From Sinotaia quadrata (lineage: Eukaryota; Mollusca; Gastropoda; Architaenioglossa; Viviparidae): a stretch of 64,000 bases of DNA. Position numbers and translations under genes: made by a program. The notes beneath the pieces were generated by a model that was not told the origin of the DNA, did no database searches, and was given only the letters and a program-made list of their open reading frames with translations. Shown one piece after another: positions 1-12,432 of the stretch (its first letter is position 1; the number at the start of each line of letters is the position of its first letter). The stretch is from assembly GCA_028829895.1 (NCBI GenBank), contig CM054178.1, positions 100,802,058 to 100,866,057 on the forward strand. The letters run 5' to 3'.

Positions 1-3000
1 CGAAGCTCCTAGGAATTTTGTGCCAATATGTCTGCACTGTTAGAATTCATTTTGGCAGGATTCATTTGTGTGCCTCTGTGTGTGAGAGAGAGAGATAGGT
101 GGAGGTGGTGATTTGGGAGCCTTTCTTCAACTAAAGATCAAAAGTGAGGATTACCCTTAAGTACAAAGCGTAATCGCATTACTCTGTATTTGCAACAACA
201 ACAAAAAAAACCCTTTGCAATAACTACTCTCTATTTGGTGCTTATGAACAAACTAAAACTTATGGTAAATATATACAATGTAATTACCTGACAAATTAAT
301 CATTACTGTTACAGATTTTCAGAATATAGTTATGCATTTATTATGAAGAGTATTACTGTTACACATTAATGTGTAATTTGTTACATGTGCTATTGACATC
401 ACTATAACAATGATCAATATCAATTGTTAAATACACTGTTTTAATAGAAGTTATACAGTAAATAATTTAAAGAACATCCTACATTAATAATTAATCCTTT
501 TTTAGATACATTTTCATAATGTAATTGCATGAAAACAAACCTTTCAATGAATTAAATTTTTTTTCTAAAGTGCCCGATCATTATAAACAATTATACATTA
601 ATACAATTAATAGTTCTAAAAATTAAAAAAAATGTCTTACTGTAATTAGAAAGAATATATTTTATAAGTATGAAAAATTGAATATTTCTGTTTTAAAACC
701 TTTGCCAATGTATAATTAAAATATCAAATAGATTATACTAAATTTAATAAAATTAAAGCATTAATATATTCTGTTTAAACATTCCAAAATGATAAAATAC
801 ATACAATAATAAAAATACAGCCTTCAAAGAATAAAATGAAAATGTTGTAAACTCTTGAAATTAATTGCAATACTTTATGATAACTATAAGCCAAAGCTAC
901 ACAGTGAGGGACACTTTTCAATTTTGCAATTGCCATATCAACCACAATAAAGCATTGTATAATTTCAAAATATAAATTGATTTACACAAACAAATATTTA
1001 ATTTATACCTATGTAATAATTTTTAGCAATATTAAAGCTAGAAAAGGTAACACTGAAAGAATATTTATAAAAGAATATTTATGTATTTATTTAATATTTA
1101 TTTAGGTTTTAAACTAGTTTAACATGCTTATGCATTCTTTAACACAACTCTGCAGTTTAAAACATGAATTCAGATGAATACATACTTGAAATTGCAAGCA
1201 TTGGCCTGTACAGCATATCTATATAAATTTGTTTTACATGTACTTCCTAAAGATGAAATAAATCCAAGAGGCAGACAGAACAATGAATCCCCCCACCTAG
1301 CCAATTGGAACAATTTTTCTTTAGCTATCAGCCTTGTTTTTCTTTAGCCTTGTTTAAACTATCAATTTTTGATATACATGTAGTGCAGACAAGTGCATAC
1401 AATCTACCAGAATAAGGTAAGACTGAAGTACAAATATAAACTAATTATGTAGAAGTGGTCCCTTTTTAGTGTAATATTCAGTGATTATCAAATGATATAA
1501 TGCCGCTCTACCCTACATTTACTCAGAATATTATATGTCTGAGAAAGTGAGATGACTAAAAGTGAAACTCAATACTGTCTTTAACAGCCCATTACTGACT
1601 ATATCATTTCTTTTGTATTAATTAAATTTTCATTAAAAATAAAGTAGTATCTTGTGAATGCAAGACTTAACAGTGATTTCATCTTAAACAAAGCTGTTTT
1701 GATACTGGAATAATTCAATAAATATATAACTTATAAGGACAAATGTGGTACCTATTTACAGCAATACAAGACAGAATCCACTTGAGGGTAGTCTAGTGGC
1801 AAAACTAACAAGCAAGAGGGAAGAAGCACCAGAGTAAATATTATTTTTGCAGATGCAAGAATTATGTAAGTTTTATTGAAGGTCATTGTGTCTATATCAA
1901 GCTCACAAGGTAATTTACACCAAGTGAATGAAATTAACTATATTCATAAAATATGTCATAATTTTTATGAACATAATAAAAAGTAATATGTCCATTGTTT
2001 TTGTTGGTTTGTTTGCTTTTGTTGGTTTTGGGGCTGCTGCTTTTGTTAGTTGAAAATTAGCAGCAGAAAAAGGGTATAGCCATTAGAAAGAATAAGTTCA
2101 CTTGAGCGTGGCCAGAAAAAATATTTTCTGCTAAGAAAATCAAAGAAACATAAGACTGATAATAATTTTGTGCTTGTTTAATTCTGCATCATACTAACAG
2201 ATAATAAAAGAATGTGCAATTTGGAGAAAACATGAAGTGTGTTTATTTCTTTAGTTTCTATTCTGATAATTTAGTCCAAACTGAAGTGTTTAACTTTCGA
2301 GAAATTTCAGTTTAAGGTTTTCAAAAGAAACCAGATAAAACTAAAAACTACATAAATAAAAAACTTCTGTGAGCATTAAGGAACATAAATTGTTACTTTT
2401 TTAAAGCTCTGACTAAATATATTCCTGACATATTGATAGAGTTTTTAATAAATTAATTTTCCTTAGTAATAAAATAAGGAACACAACTTTACAACAACAG
2501 CAAATTGTGTAAATTTAAAATTATATATAATATATATACTAAAGACCTGCAGATAACTGATAAGAATAAATTCTGAAAGAAATATAACTTTTAGTTCAGA
2601 AGGCAACACAGGTTACTGAGTCAGTTTAATGGTATAACTCTACAAATAAAAAAATGCCCTGATTAATAAAAATACCAAGCAAACATGAACATTTTTCCAG
2701 CAGATATTGATAACTTGTATATACAGCTTTTTCTGATGTTAACCTATAATGCTTTGGCAGACATCCATAACAAGCTAGAAGAATAGAAGACAAAACATAT
2801 GCTTATTGACAAAAATAAAATAGACCTGAAACTGAATACACAAGATGGAAGAATGTAGATGTAAGCAGTTGAAACAATATACAGCTGTGCATTTCAAAAA
2901 TGCAAAGCAATGTAAAAAAGTTTACCTGAAGCTTTGTTGTGATAATGATTTCAAAGAGAAATGCAGGGAAAAAAAGGTATGACTAAATATCAAACATTCT

Positions 3001-5049
3001 CTGTCTAACATACTGTACAGCAAAGAACATATCAGTAGTACTACTAGTAGTTATGCGCACAATTCTTTTTCAGGGTGTACAGGATCAGAGAGGCATAGGC
3101 CACTTTAAAGAGCACTCTCAAGATACATCTTTTTCAGAAGTGAAAACAGCAGTCACTCTTTGTTTGTTGGATACTCTACATATGTATACTATTTACTTAC
3201 ATTTTTAAAAAAAATCTTCATTCTACATGTTATTTGTAATATTTGTCTCTTCTTGTCCTTGAACATAACAACTGAATTAATTTTTATAGTATATGTGAGT
3301 GGTGTTACATAGTATCTGTCACTAGAGTCATTCTAATTAATCCTATGTTTACTTCAGATTAGATTTTTGCCAATTAGATAAATGTAATACTGCTTACAAT
3401 CTCTAGTTTTGCAAATTTTTACATATAAGAACATGGCAAAAATCCTCACATAAACATCAGCTTTATCAGCCAATATTCATTATCAATGACAGACATTAAA
3501 ATCCAAATGTTCATTCTTGTAATATTCTCTGCCATGGATGACTATATGGATATGGATATACATTATTACATACCCTAACACTCGACCTGTTGAAGGTGTG
3601 ATATTTTAACATTTTATATATATTAACATGTAACAGCATTATGGCTCTTGTTTGTTTTTTTAGTTAATAATGAAAAAACTATTATAACTGTTGCCTTATA
3701 TATCATAACTATTTGTTTATAATCCACATATAATAACATGTATTGCTTTTTATTACTTATATCAGCATACTTCTTAGATAATCAAATCATAGACTGCAGA
3801 AAAATTTCCTAATTACTACTTTAATACTGAGTGTGTGTGTGTTTATGTGTGTGTGTGTGTGTGTGTATGTGTGAATTCAAATGTTTGTTATGTGCAAGTG
3901 TGTATAAATGAGGAAGGTTCTGATGGCAGTGAGCATGTATAAATTTCAATTTACATCTGTTGTTTAGTATTATAAAAATATATTTGGCTATAGTCCCATG
4001 AAAAGCTAGGCTATAAAGTATACAAGATCTCTGTTGTTAACTTCACAAGGAAAAGAATCTGAGGTCTGTAATACAGTGTTAGTGTTACTAAGAAAAGAAA
4101 GTTTATCCTTGTGAGCACTTGAACTTCTTTTCTTATTTCTGTGTGTCTGGTAAGAAGCTGGCTGCACCAATGCTAAATTTGTTTAGGCATGCCTTCATGT
4201 GTTTGACAAACTGTATTTTACAAGAAAAATATGAATGAATGATTACTATGTAAAACTCAAATGCCATTTTATAGCTAAAAGTCCATGAATGATTTGGAAT
4301 GGAAAGAAAAAAATAACTAAAAAAGAAAAGAAAAAATAACAAAAAATATAGTATATACACTAAAGATAACATCTTTATAATATGACATCATAATAAAAAA
4401 TTACAATAATATATCAGTTACTGTTATATATATTTATTATTAGTTTTACCACTACTCTATATTACAATACTAATGGAGTACTACTTATACTATGAGAAAT
4501 GAATTTAATATATATATTTTTTTAAAATTAAACTTAGAAATATTAAACACATAACTTCAATGATAAGATAAGAATACTTGCAACCCCATAACTAAAGAAA
4601 AATAATATTATTAATAATAATCATAGTGCTCTCAGTAGAGTGTGAAACTGGTGCCTTATTTTTAAAAAAAATAGCATTATTTACCATTAAACTGTATTTA
4701 TAAAATATAATTACACTTAGTGAATGTGACCAAAGTCACCTCAAATTACCAAAAAGTTCAGACTGCACAAAATATAATTCCCAAAAGAACTAAAATGCAT
4801 ATGATTTTATTAACTGGCATGTTTCCTAAAGTAGTGATATTTCAAAGTCTTTAAAGAAAAAATGTTAATTCAGTGGACTTGAATTTAACAGTAGCTAAAA
4901 AAGTCTTTCTAGTATATTTTCTCCTCAAAAGAAGAGATTTGCTATGTGAAAAAAATGTATGTGTACTGTTGACCTCTTCTAAAGCAGAAAAGATGCTTCT
5001 CTAATGCAAACATATGAAGTTGAGACAACAGTTCAGAAATATCTTAATG
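1..5049. other. AT-rich non-coding stretch, probably intron of the ankyrin gene
   Basis: No reading frame here looks like a protein; the open frames are short and rich in F, Y, I and K, as expected by chance in AT-rich DNA. Because the minus-strand ankyrin gene at 7651-8945 must continue leftward, this stretch is most simply intron. I looked on the minus strand for a following ankyrin exon (a DGTTPL-like start in phase 0) and did not see one. The only ordered feature is the GT microsatellite at 3830-3873. Confidence 0.5.
3830..3873. repeat. (GT)n microsatellite, interrupted
   Basis: Alternating GT with TTA and TAT interruptions, about 44 bp. Confidence 0.9.
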
Positions 5050-5057
5050 CCTTAAAC

Positions 5058-5810
5058 CAAGGGTCTTCAAACTTTTAGGCCCGAGGGCCGCATTAACTAT
5101 CAAACAGCAGTTTGGGGGCCTACTACACACTCCAAATAAAAAAGAATCAAAACATGGATGTTGTTTTTAATTATTTATTTAATATTATTTTATTATTATT
5201 TAATAACACATTGATACACTACACATAAACACCTGTATTAGTGGGAATGGTGAAATTGTTTCCTGGATGCCAAAATAGCAGACATTTCTGGCTTTATGTC
5301 CCTAACATCAACAGTGACCTGAGATTATCATCAGACAAGTTTGTTCTCAAATTGTTCTTCACGTATTTTCATTCTTGAAAATGTTTGTTTACACAGGATG
5401 TTGTTCCAAAGATTGAAAGGTACCTTGATGCAAAGGTTCTGACATTAGAAAAGTCTTCTTTGGGCAAAAACTGGTAAAAACCCACCAGTCCTTCTTTGAA
5501 CTTGTCCCTAAGGTCATTTGCTTGCAACTCAATGGCTTTGTCTAAGAGTCAGGGTTGACTGCTCGTATACTATAGACTGGGTGGACTGGATACTAAAAAT
5601 GTCCAAGTTATGTAACAATCAGTGACCCATATCAATAACGCTCCTTTATTCCGAATCTGGGTCAGAGTTGTTCCCTCTCAACTCTCAAGTCTCAGAGATT
5701 AGAGATAGAAAAATTTAGCGGCAGCTTATCTTGGCAGGATAAATGTAAATTTCCGTAATTTTTTTCCATAGACAATACGGTCTCCACGGGCCATAGTTTG
5801 GAGACCCCTG
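5058..5810 (-). mobile_element. Deleted hAT-superfamily element with 8-bp target duplication
   Basis: The 753-bp element is flanked by a perfect 8-bp direct repeat, CCTTAAAC (5050-5057 and 5811-5818), the duplication length typical of hAT transposons. Its ends are imperfect inverted repeats: the left begins CAAGGGTCTTCAAACTT and the reverse complement of the right begins CAGGGGTCTCCAAACTATGG; both then run into a GGCCCG-type stretch. The inside keeps a broken tail of a hAT transposase on the minus strand (5293-5547). The element is far shorter than an autonomous hAT, so it is a deletion derivative that would need transposase from elsewhere. The intact duplication shows it inserted as a unit. 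Confidence 0.88.
5293..5547 (-). pseudogene. hAT transposase C-terminal remnant (GTF2IRD2/SCAND3-like type)
   Basis: Read on the minus strand from 5547, one frame gives LDKAIELQANDLRDKFKEG, then QFLPKEDFSNVRTFASRY, then an IFGTT segment with a Cys. This is the layout of the hAT C-terminal dimerisation region (small aromatic, FGS/T, C..TFSRMK, K..R..L.D..L..LL). The frame breaks just after the Cys: the TFSRMK motif is in the +1 frame, and the original frame returns for KNNLRTNLSDDNLRSLLMLG. So there is at least a one-base frameshift and an in-frame stop; it cannot encode active transposase. Family assignment rests on motif memory, not a search. Confidence 0.75.
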
Positions 5811-5818
5811 CCTTAAAC

Positions 5819-6260
5819 TAATGAAAGAACTCTGAACATATATTAACTCTTAATTCTGAGTGAATAAGCACATTTATACAAAACTCCAAGATAGAATATG
5901 AATTTGGAATATCACTTAACTGAGAAACCATCAGTATATACTGCTGCTATAGTTTTCTATTTTTTTCTTTAGTGCCCACTGATTGTGATGTTTAACATAT
6001 AACTTTAAAAAGTTATTGATATATAAAGGCTTCACAAAGTTATATACCAAGGATAGTCAACTAGATGGCCTTTGGAAAAAGCAGTATTAAAAGGTAATAC
6101 TGGAAAGAGATTTCACATATTTTTACAAACTACAAATATGTGCAATACTTTATAGTTTCTTTACTAAGCCAGGCCAATGCATTGCTTGTAGTCCATTCAG
6201 TTTGTTACAGTGTGCAAGATGACGTGTGAACATTATCAGTTTATTTTTGAGTGTGTCTTT
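5819..6260. other. No feature seen
   Basis: AT-rich spacer between the hAT remnant and the LTR-like copy; nothing recognisable. Confidence 0.5.
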
Positions 6261-6265
6261 CTGGC

Positions 6266-7171
6266 TGTCACGGGTATGAGGAAATTTTTTCTCTCTAAGT
6301 GTCATCATACTCTAAACGATTAACGAAACAGCCAAATTAATTTAAACATAGAAAGGGGTAAAATTACCATTTTGTCAACAATGTGAAACCTAAGGTGGAA
6401 ACGCTAGCTGAGGAAGAAATAGGTTCATGCCAGGGAATGGAAAGGCTTCATACACGTTTATCCCTCTGTGGTCAGCGACGCCAGACCATAAATCGTGTCA
6501 GTGTACGGGTTATACATGGTAGGCCACTGAGATGCTAATTTTGTCTGTGTGAAAAACAGGCTCTGAGTTTTGAAATGTAACTTGTTTTAAGAATCACCAC
6601 TCTAAAATGTTTGGTAGTTTACAGTTGATATTGTTATTGTGAAATTACTTGTTGAAATAGAATTTTGAGTTATTGGAAAGTTGAGATTTATATATTATAT
6701 TTATATAACTATATGTGTTAGTTTGTGTGTACAACCCTTTCTTGCTATGACTAGTGTATGCTTGCCAGGTGGCGATGAGTCACCATAGTATTGCCATAGT
6801 AACGTAGTTTTAAAATAAAAATAAAAATAGGACATGCTCTGAGGGTCATTCGTGCTTTGAGTTAGGTAGTTAGCAGGCAAATTGATATGTCAATCAAAGG
6901 TGTCAACTTGGGATTCGATACTTGGCACTAAATGGAAGTAGACAGTCAGGATATTCTTGTGCAGTGCTGGAGGGGGGTGTTCAAATCAGCTCAGTGAAAA
7001 TGATATACAAGGACTTTGCGCATAAAAGGGGATGACGGAGACAGAAACAAATGAGAAACACCAAGAATGTAGAGGTTGGTAGAGGGGTGAAAAAGACCCT
7101 CTGAGTTTCTCCCCCCTTTTGTACCAAGGACTCTATTCTTCGGAGAGAAGGGTCTAGGCGTCTAGGCGACA
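6266..7171 (+). mobile_element. Solo-LTR-like element, copy A, with 5-bp target duplication
   Basis: The 906-bp element starts TGTCAC and ends GCGACA (the TG...CA ends of LTRs) and is flanked by a perfect 5-bp direct repeat CTGGC (6261-6265 and 7172-7176). Near the 3' end, at 7021-7028, is a TATA-like CATAAAAG followed by a purine-rich stretch, matching the promoter position in the relatives at 29.2 and 49.6 kb. There is no coding sequence; the 63-residue open frame inside it on the minus strand recurs in the other copies as repeat sequence and is not a gene. I infer a solo LTR left by recombination; a non-autonomous element of another kind with TG...CA ends is the alternative. Confidence 0.72.
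7021..7028 (+). promoter_or_regulatory. TATA-like box of LTR copy A
   Basis: CATAAAAG, conserved at the same place in the three copies (29978-29985 in copy B; canonical TATAAAAG at 50509-50516 in copy C). Confidence 0.5.
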
Positions 7172-7202
7172 CTGGCCATTTATAAAATTTAAATATGAAG
7201 AT

Positions 7203-7267
7203 GAGAATAGAGAATTTCAGATATAGTGAGGAGTAGAGAATAGAGAATTTCAGATAAAGTGAGGAGT
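7203..7267. repeat. 33-bp tandem duplication
   Basis: Two adjacent copies of a unit beginning GAGAATAGAGAATTTCAG, nearly identical. Confidence 0.85.
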
Positions 7268-7650
7268 TTCTTTTTGTGAAGAGAAATGGTAAGCCAATGT
7301 GTCTTTTGTGCTAAATAAAACTATTACATATCAAGGCCAGTAATCTTAAGTGCCACTGTGACAATCATTAGTGTTTTTAACCAAGAATTTCTTGCTGCTT
7401 CTGTGCTAAGATCAATTTAAGTACAGTCTTTAAAAGAAAAACTTCATAGCCAAAGTAAGGTTATGTCACTGTTTATTATAGTAGCATGTGTAACAACAGA
7501 GGCAAAGTTTACCTTGGGCTTTTAATATCTCTAATGAAAAGCTTTCTTACATGAAAGGGGAGTTTGTAAAGAAAAGTCACTGTTGGAAAGTTGGATATAT
7601 AAAATATTTGTCAGCATCAATAAACAAGTAATAAGAGAGTGTACACTGAC

Positions 7651-7761
7651 TTTGTCTCTGCAGTCAACATGGACTTTGCCAGTTTCCAGAACTGTTTTGA
7701 GATGCTCGAGGTTACCCTGCAGTGCAGCCAAATGCAGCTGCTGATCTGATGGCATATCCTG
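7651..7761 (-). CDS. Ankyrin-repeat protein, coding exon 2 (partial gene)
   Basis: On the minus strand this 111-nt exon reads QDMPSDQQLHLAALQGNLEH, then a stretch ending VDCRDK. The LHLAA..GNLE.L..VL motif followed by V.VDCRDK is the helix-loop-helix core of an ankyrin repeat, leading into the next repeat, which would begin DGTTPL. The acceptor is a T-run plus CAGCAG, so a 3-nt shifted site (exon from 7758) is equally possible. The donor is GTCAGT after the AAA codon; reading through it soon gives non-ankyrin sequence and a stop, which supports the exon end. It joins in phase 0 to the start exon at 8934-8945. The wording resembles ANKRD29-type proteins, but one repeat cannot name the gene. 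Ankyrin proteins are protein-binding adaptors; the partner is unknown. Confidence 0.78.
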
Positions 7762-8933
7762 CTGAAAAAATAAATTAACTAATCTTTATAGATTGAGATA
7801 ATACAGGTATATATTAATCAAAATATATTCTGAACCAGAAAAGTCATTAACAATAAGTACAACTTTGAATATACAAAAATATTAGTATAATTCTTTACAA
7901 TTACATTACTATTAAATACTATATTAAAACAATTAATTTTATTACTATATTATCCACAAATTATTTTACAATATTATATTATCACAAATTATTCATAAAA
8001 CCACCAAGCAGTAAAGTATACAATCATAAAAACTATAGTTTTATATGTATGTACTAACTTCTAATTTATACTATTACTAATCATATTATGGAAATGGAAG
8101 TACATAAGTAGATATTTAATTAATAAGGCTTGGGACGCACTCTTTTTACACTTGAGATTACTGATTTACCTATTAAGATATATATTTAATTAATACACAC
8201 AAGCATAAGGTCGCATATTTATTTGCCCAAATATTATCATTGCATTTTATCAAATAAACATAGTAAAGTATTTTTAACTGACTTGCAAGGTCTAAATCTG
8301 ATCCATATGAAACGAAAACAAATTTATCTCTGCCAAAAAGTAAACCGGAAGAAAATAATTTTAATCACAGAAACAAATACCGAGTGTATGCAAATATGAA
8401 CAATGCATCTCAATAATAATCTATATTGCAGAATAATTGCTAAATACTGAGAAAACAGTTATTTAAAAAGTACATTATCTTGAAATAAAGGAGGATGCAG
8501 CATCTCGATTGAAGGCATGGGTATTGCGATGCTGCTTGTTACGTTTTAATATACTATTACTAATGTAGGGTGTTTTTTTTAAAAAAATTAAAGTATAAAT
8601 ACATTATTTATAATACTTACTTTACAATAAATAATTTAAAATAGAATATGAAGCACGAGTAATGGGAATATTCCAAAACTATCTTAGCGGTTAGTACTAA
8701 ATACGAATCTGTATTATTCTTCTACTATAAAATACTTCTACCAGTGGAGTACAATTAAAATACTAATACTGTAATAGTATCAATTAGGCCTATATGTCAC
8801 TCACTGTCAATAGTGTCAGTGTCATTTTGTTTGACTCGAAAGTAAGATCTGGGGTAGATGATATCGAAAGTTCTTAGGATAAAGTTATCGTAAAAGATGT
8901 TATGTTGATTAAATACTATAAAATAAAGCTTAC
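7762..8933 (-). other. Intron 1 of the ankyrin gene
   Basis: Bounded on the minus strand by donor GTAAGC after ACG (8934) and a T-run/CAG acceptor at 7762-7763. The inside is AT-rich with no other feature. Confidence 0.65.
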
Positions 8934-8945
8934 CGTTAGTGACAT
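8934..8945 (-). CDS. Ankyrin-repeat protein, start exon (MSLT)
   Basis: On the minus strand ATG TCA CTA ACG is followed at once by a consensus donor GTAAGC. Joined in phase 0 to the exon at 7651-7761 it gives MSLTQDMPSDQQLHLAALQG. The start is chosen because the short open stretch ends exactly at a donor in the phase the next exon needs, and because the sequence 5' of it (to about 9080) is the locally CpG-richer patch expected of a promoter and 5' UTR. An alternative start is the Met in exon 2 (cat at 7753-7755). Only 12 coding bases lie here, so confidence depends on the splice fit. Confidence 0.6.
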
Positions 8946-8959
8946 TTTAAATAATTAAA

Positions 8960-9215
8960 TTTTAGTCGAGCTCTTTAAACCATCACTACCATGTGCTATA
9001 AAGCTTCTACAACCAAGACAACTGAGATCTCCTGTCTAAGTTTCGTGAGCTCTCGACGTCTGCTGTAGAAGTGCGCGCGCATCGTTGGCAGTAGCTTTTG
9101 ATTGGATTGTTAAAGATTGGTTTCCTTACCAGTGAGCGGTTAGTTTTGCAGCGTTTGTATATCTGGTATTAATGGTCTTTTAATCTCGCATCAGAATCGC
9201 AAGTATAAGTAAGTA
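8960..9215. promoter_or_regulatory. Candidate promoter region, possibly bidirectional
   Basis: This patch is richer in CpG than its surroundings (several CG steps between 9020 and 9085) and contains the perfect palindrome TGCGCGCGCA at 9072-9081, similar in form to NRF-1-type promoter sites. It lies just upstream of the ankyrin start exon on the minus strand. On the plus strand a consensus donor GTAAGT at 9209-9214 could end a non-coding first exon of a divergent transcript; no coding sequence follows that I can recognise. Confidence 0.4.
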
Positions 9216-11690
9216 AAACTAATAATTTGAAGATGTTTTAATAAAGGACAAGATTTAGCTTGCAGATCAATCTCAACCATCACCATAGGATGAAGAAGGC
9301 TCGAGCCTTCTGTCTCCGATGTTTCTAAACTTCCAGTTAGCTCAAGCGCTGAATGCGCATATTTGTCTTGCGACCAGACTGAATTGGGTTGTTATTCAGA
9401 CTGGGTCAGACGGGTGCATGCTTGCTTTTGTGATAAAGTATTGATGACGCAGTGATTAAATTGTTGTATCATTGTCCCCGATAAAATCACACACACACAA
9501 CACACACACAGAGTTGTTTTTATTTATCATAACACTAGGGAAAACTTTCAGTTAGATACGATCCCGCTCTGATTCTTTTATTTGCTTTTAGGAACTGATA
9601 TTATTATATGAATAATTAATAAAGAACTAAACAGTTTCGCTAAAACAAACAAACAAAAAACTGTGGCAATGTAGCTGAGTGGCAGTGACATTATTTTTTT
9701 TTTAATACTTTCTCCTTTATAAGCAGTGACATCCTTAGTCTGATTGTTATAGAAGAGTAGGCTACAAATTTCATCATAATATACATTGGGGACATGACAC
9801 TACCACCACCACCCTAAGATTAAGATTGGGGGCTCATCTTACTTTTCCACATTTGCATGTAACTATCAGGTTGGGAAAATGTAGTTCCTCAAATTAATTC
9901 TGCCAGAAGTCCAATATAATAAAGAAACCGCCAACATCTGGTATAAGTGAATAGCAAGACAGTTCTATTCCAAAGAAACTGACAAATTAAAGAAACTGAC
10001 ACAAATCAAAGAAACTGACCACAAATCAAAGAAACTGCATATAGAGTTACTAGATGTGGAACTGGTCATGACGTCAATAAACTTGCAAACTACATGGTGG
10101 TCTAAAATCTTGCTATCCCAATAGTTTTCCTTACTTGAGGATATATAAATGTAATTTATTGACTCCTTAATGGTAACACCTATCGTTTATTATTAATGAA
10201 CGACCCTTTAATGGTCGAAAAGGTCTCTATGACCGCCAGTAGTTTTGTGATACAAAATGATTGTGCGGGTTTTGTTTCTCTGTGGACGTTCGTGACATAC
10301 ACTTACAATAAGCCATTCCTCGGCATTAAAATTACTCAGCCAGCTGAAATTGTAATAATAATAATCATAATAATAGTAATCAAAAGTACAGTAATATTAA
10401 TATGTAGATCGTGTATTAACAATGTATTCACGTTTAAAATATGACGAAGCAAGACATTTGGACACCCTATACTAGAGTCGCACTTTGAGCTGTTCCTCAT
10501 ATTCGCTGGGTATGTCTGGTCAGTAAATTTTTGGGGTAGGCATGTTTAGTCTAGTAAAGTATAATACAAAAATATGTATAGATTTATTATCTGTATGTCT
10601 CATCAACCTTTAAATTCAAATCTGATCAGGGACACAAATGCCACCCATCCCTATAATGTGTCGTTGATTCTGATGCCTTTATATGGAATTGCGTAAACTA
10701 GCATTGCGCCATAAAACTCATACTGGGGTGATTGGGTTGACCCTTATCTAGAGAATTCATTCTAGAATCTAGATCAATATAAAAGAACATTTTTGGTCTT
10801 ACAATTTAGAACTCATTCTCAATCTCTATAAAAAAACAGTTAATGACAATCTTCAACATAGTTATTCTGCGGGACACTGTGAAGTGGAAACTAGTCTTTA
10901 CCTCCTGTTATCTTTCAAGATTTGATTGATTGATTAATTGATCTTCAATGGATTGGTTGGTCTATTTATTTCTGCTTCAAAGCTACTTGCAAAGTTCCTT
11001 GATTTCATGGACATGACTCATGTTTAGCTCTGACCAAGCGGATGAATTTAAGATGAAGCCAATCTTAACAGTAAGTAAAAATCATCAAGAGATCAAAAAG
11101 TTCAGCGAAGAAAGACGAAGACTACCTCGCCTTTGGTGGATTAAGACCAAAGGAATTGCTCATGTCATTGTTGTCATTTGATTGGTGCCTTCAACTCCCA
11201 TGAAAAGGGCGAGCAGTCATGACCCACAGAAGATCTATGTGCTGTGATATAACAACCACTCGCCATTAACAGGAACTCGGCTAATAGAATAAAAGTGTGG
11301 CGGAGTAAATTTGCCTAGCCCTATTTCTATACTTAATAATTATATCTTTGTTACCAATGCTAACATGACCCGACCTGCTTATGATGATATTTTCGAAGTA
11401 AACAACTGAGGTGAATAGTTTTTCTGACTAATCGTCTCACACTTGTTCATAACAAATTCATCCAATGGGGATGAACCAAAATTTATTTTGTTGAAGAAAG
11501 TCTATATTCTATAATATCTTTGAATTTGACAAACTTGAGTCTGGTCATAAAGGCAATCGTTAGTTTATGAGAGAAGTGCGCTTTCCCCCCTGTTTCAGGC
11601 TATAGTGATTACCATTTTACTCTACTTGATCACGTTGTGTGTGCATCCAGCGTTATCATTGAACTTATCATAACGTGTTGCTGTAAGATG
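9216..11690. other. Intergenic, no gene recognised
   Basis: Contains a short interrupted CA tract (about 9489-9511), a short tandem at 9955-10036 and an (ATA/ATC)-rich patch near 10350-10380. The one open frame of note (10196-10444) has no recognisable protein features and ends in this low-complexity patch. Confidence 0.5.
9955..10036. repeat. Short tandem repeat, unit about 20 bp
   Basis: Four copies of a unit built around AAAGAAACTGAC with short spacers. Confidence 0.8.
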
Positions 11691-11699
11691 ATTCCTGTG

Positions 11700-11930
11700 A
11701 ATTCTGTTTGAGAGCAAATACAGCGAAAATGGTGGCTTGAGTTTGGTCTTGAGAATTCAGGAAGATTCTTTTGAACATTCCTATAGGTGTTTTGAGTAGC
11801 ATACACGAAAATTCGGGAACATTCCTCCTGAAGTGCTTGATAGCGCAAGAGAAATTCAGGACGATACTCCACGGTGTGCTTGGAGAGCGCATCAGAGATT
11901 CTGGAACAGTAGTCTAACGTGCTTAGAAGG
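11700..11930. repeat. Degenerate minisatellite, unit about 44 bp
   Basis: About five diverged copies, each with the order ATTC-GGAA-CATTCC-GTGCTTG-AGCGCA and a conserved length near 44 bp. The overlapping minus-strand open frames of about 75-80 residues across this block are products of the repeat, not genes. Confidence 0.6.
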
Positions 11931-12349
11931 GGTACGTGAGGCCGTGTCTACATAAGGAAGGTGACTTGTTACATACTGCATGATTGTGAACACGAGCTAT
12001 TTACAGTGACCTTCTTTAAACAGGTTATGTACATTAACTATAATTATTTCTCTAAAACTCCACTCTCGTGTCTATGATAAATTATGCCTATGAATTGGAT
12101 TATAAATATAGAAATATTGAATGACAGTAAATGTTTTTCTTTAATGCTGTGGAAGAGATAAAACTTTTACAGCACCCGCATATCCGCTTTGTGAGAGAGA
12201 CGAGTGGCATCTTCTGGAGACTTGTAATTAGTTATAGGATAATAATCATATCCATAACTTGGGTGGCGTTGTGTCACAAAAAGATTAAATTTCATGGTGG
12301 CAGGGCTAATGAAGGCCGATTTAACACTGCTGAAAGTTGTACGTGTTTC

Positions 12350-12352
<3 letters not shown>

Positions 12353-12416
<64 letters not shown>

Positions 12417-12432
12417 ATACACATACACACAA
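12353..12432. repeat. (CA)n microsatellite, about 80 bp
   Basis: Nearly pure CA, grading into CATACA at the 3' end. Three overlapping open frames through it are artefacts (poly-TH or poly-CV). Confidence 0.95.

Noticed and set aside
6981..7172. 63-residue minus-strand open frame, with a similar one at 29881-30129
   Set aside because: It lies inside LTR-like repeat copies; the shared sequence is explained by the repeat and the third copy does not keep the frame.
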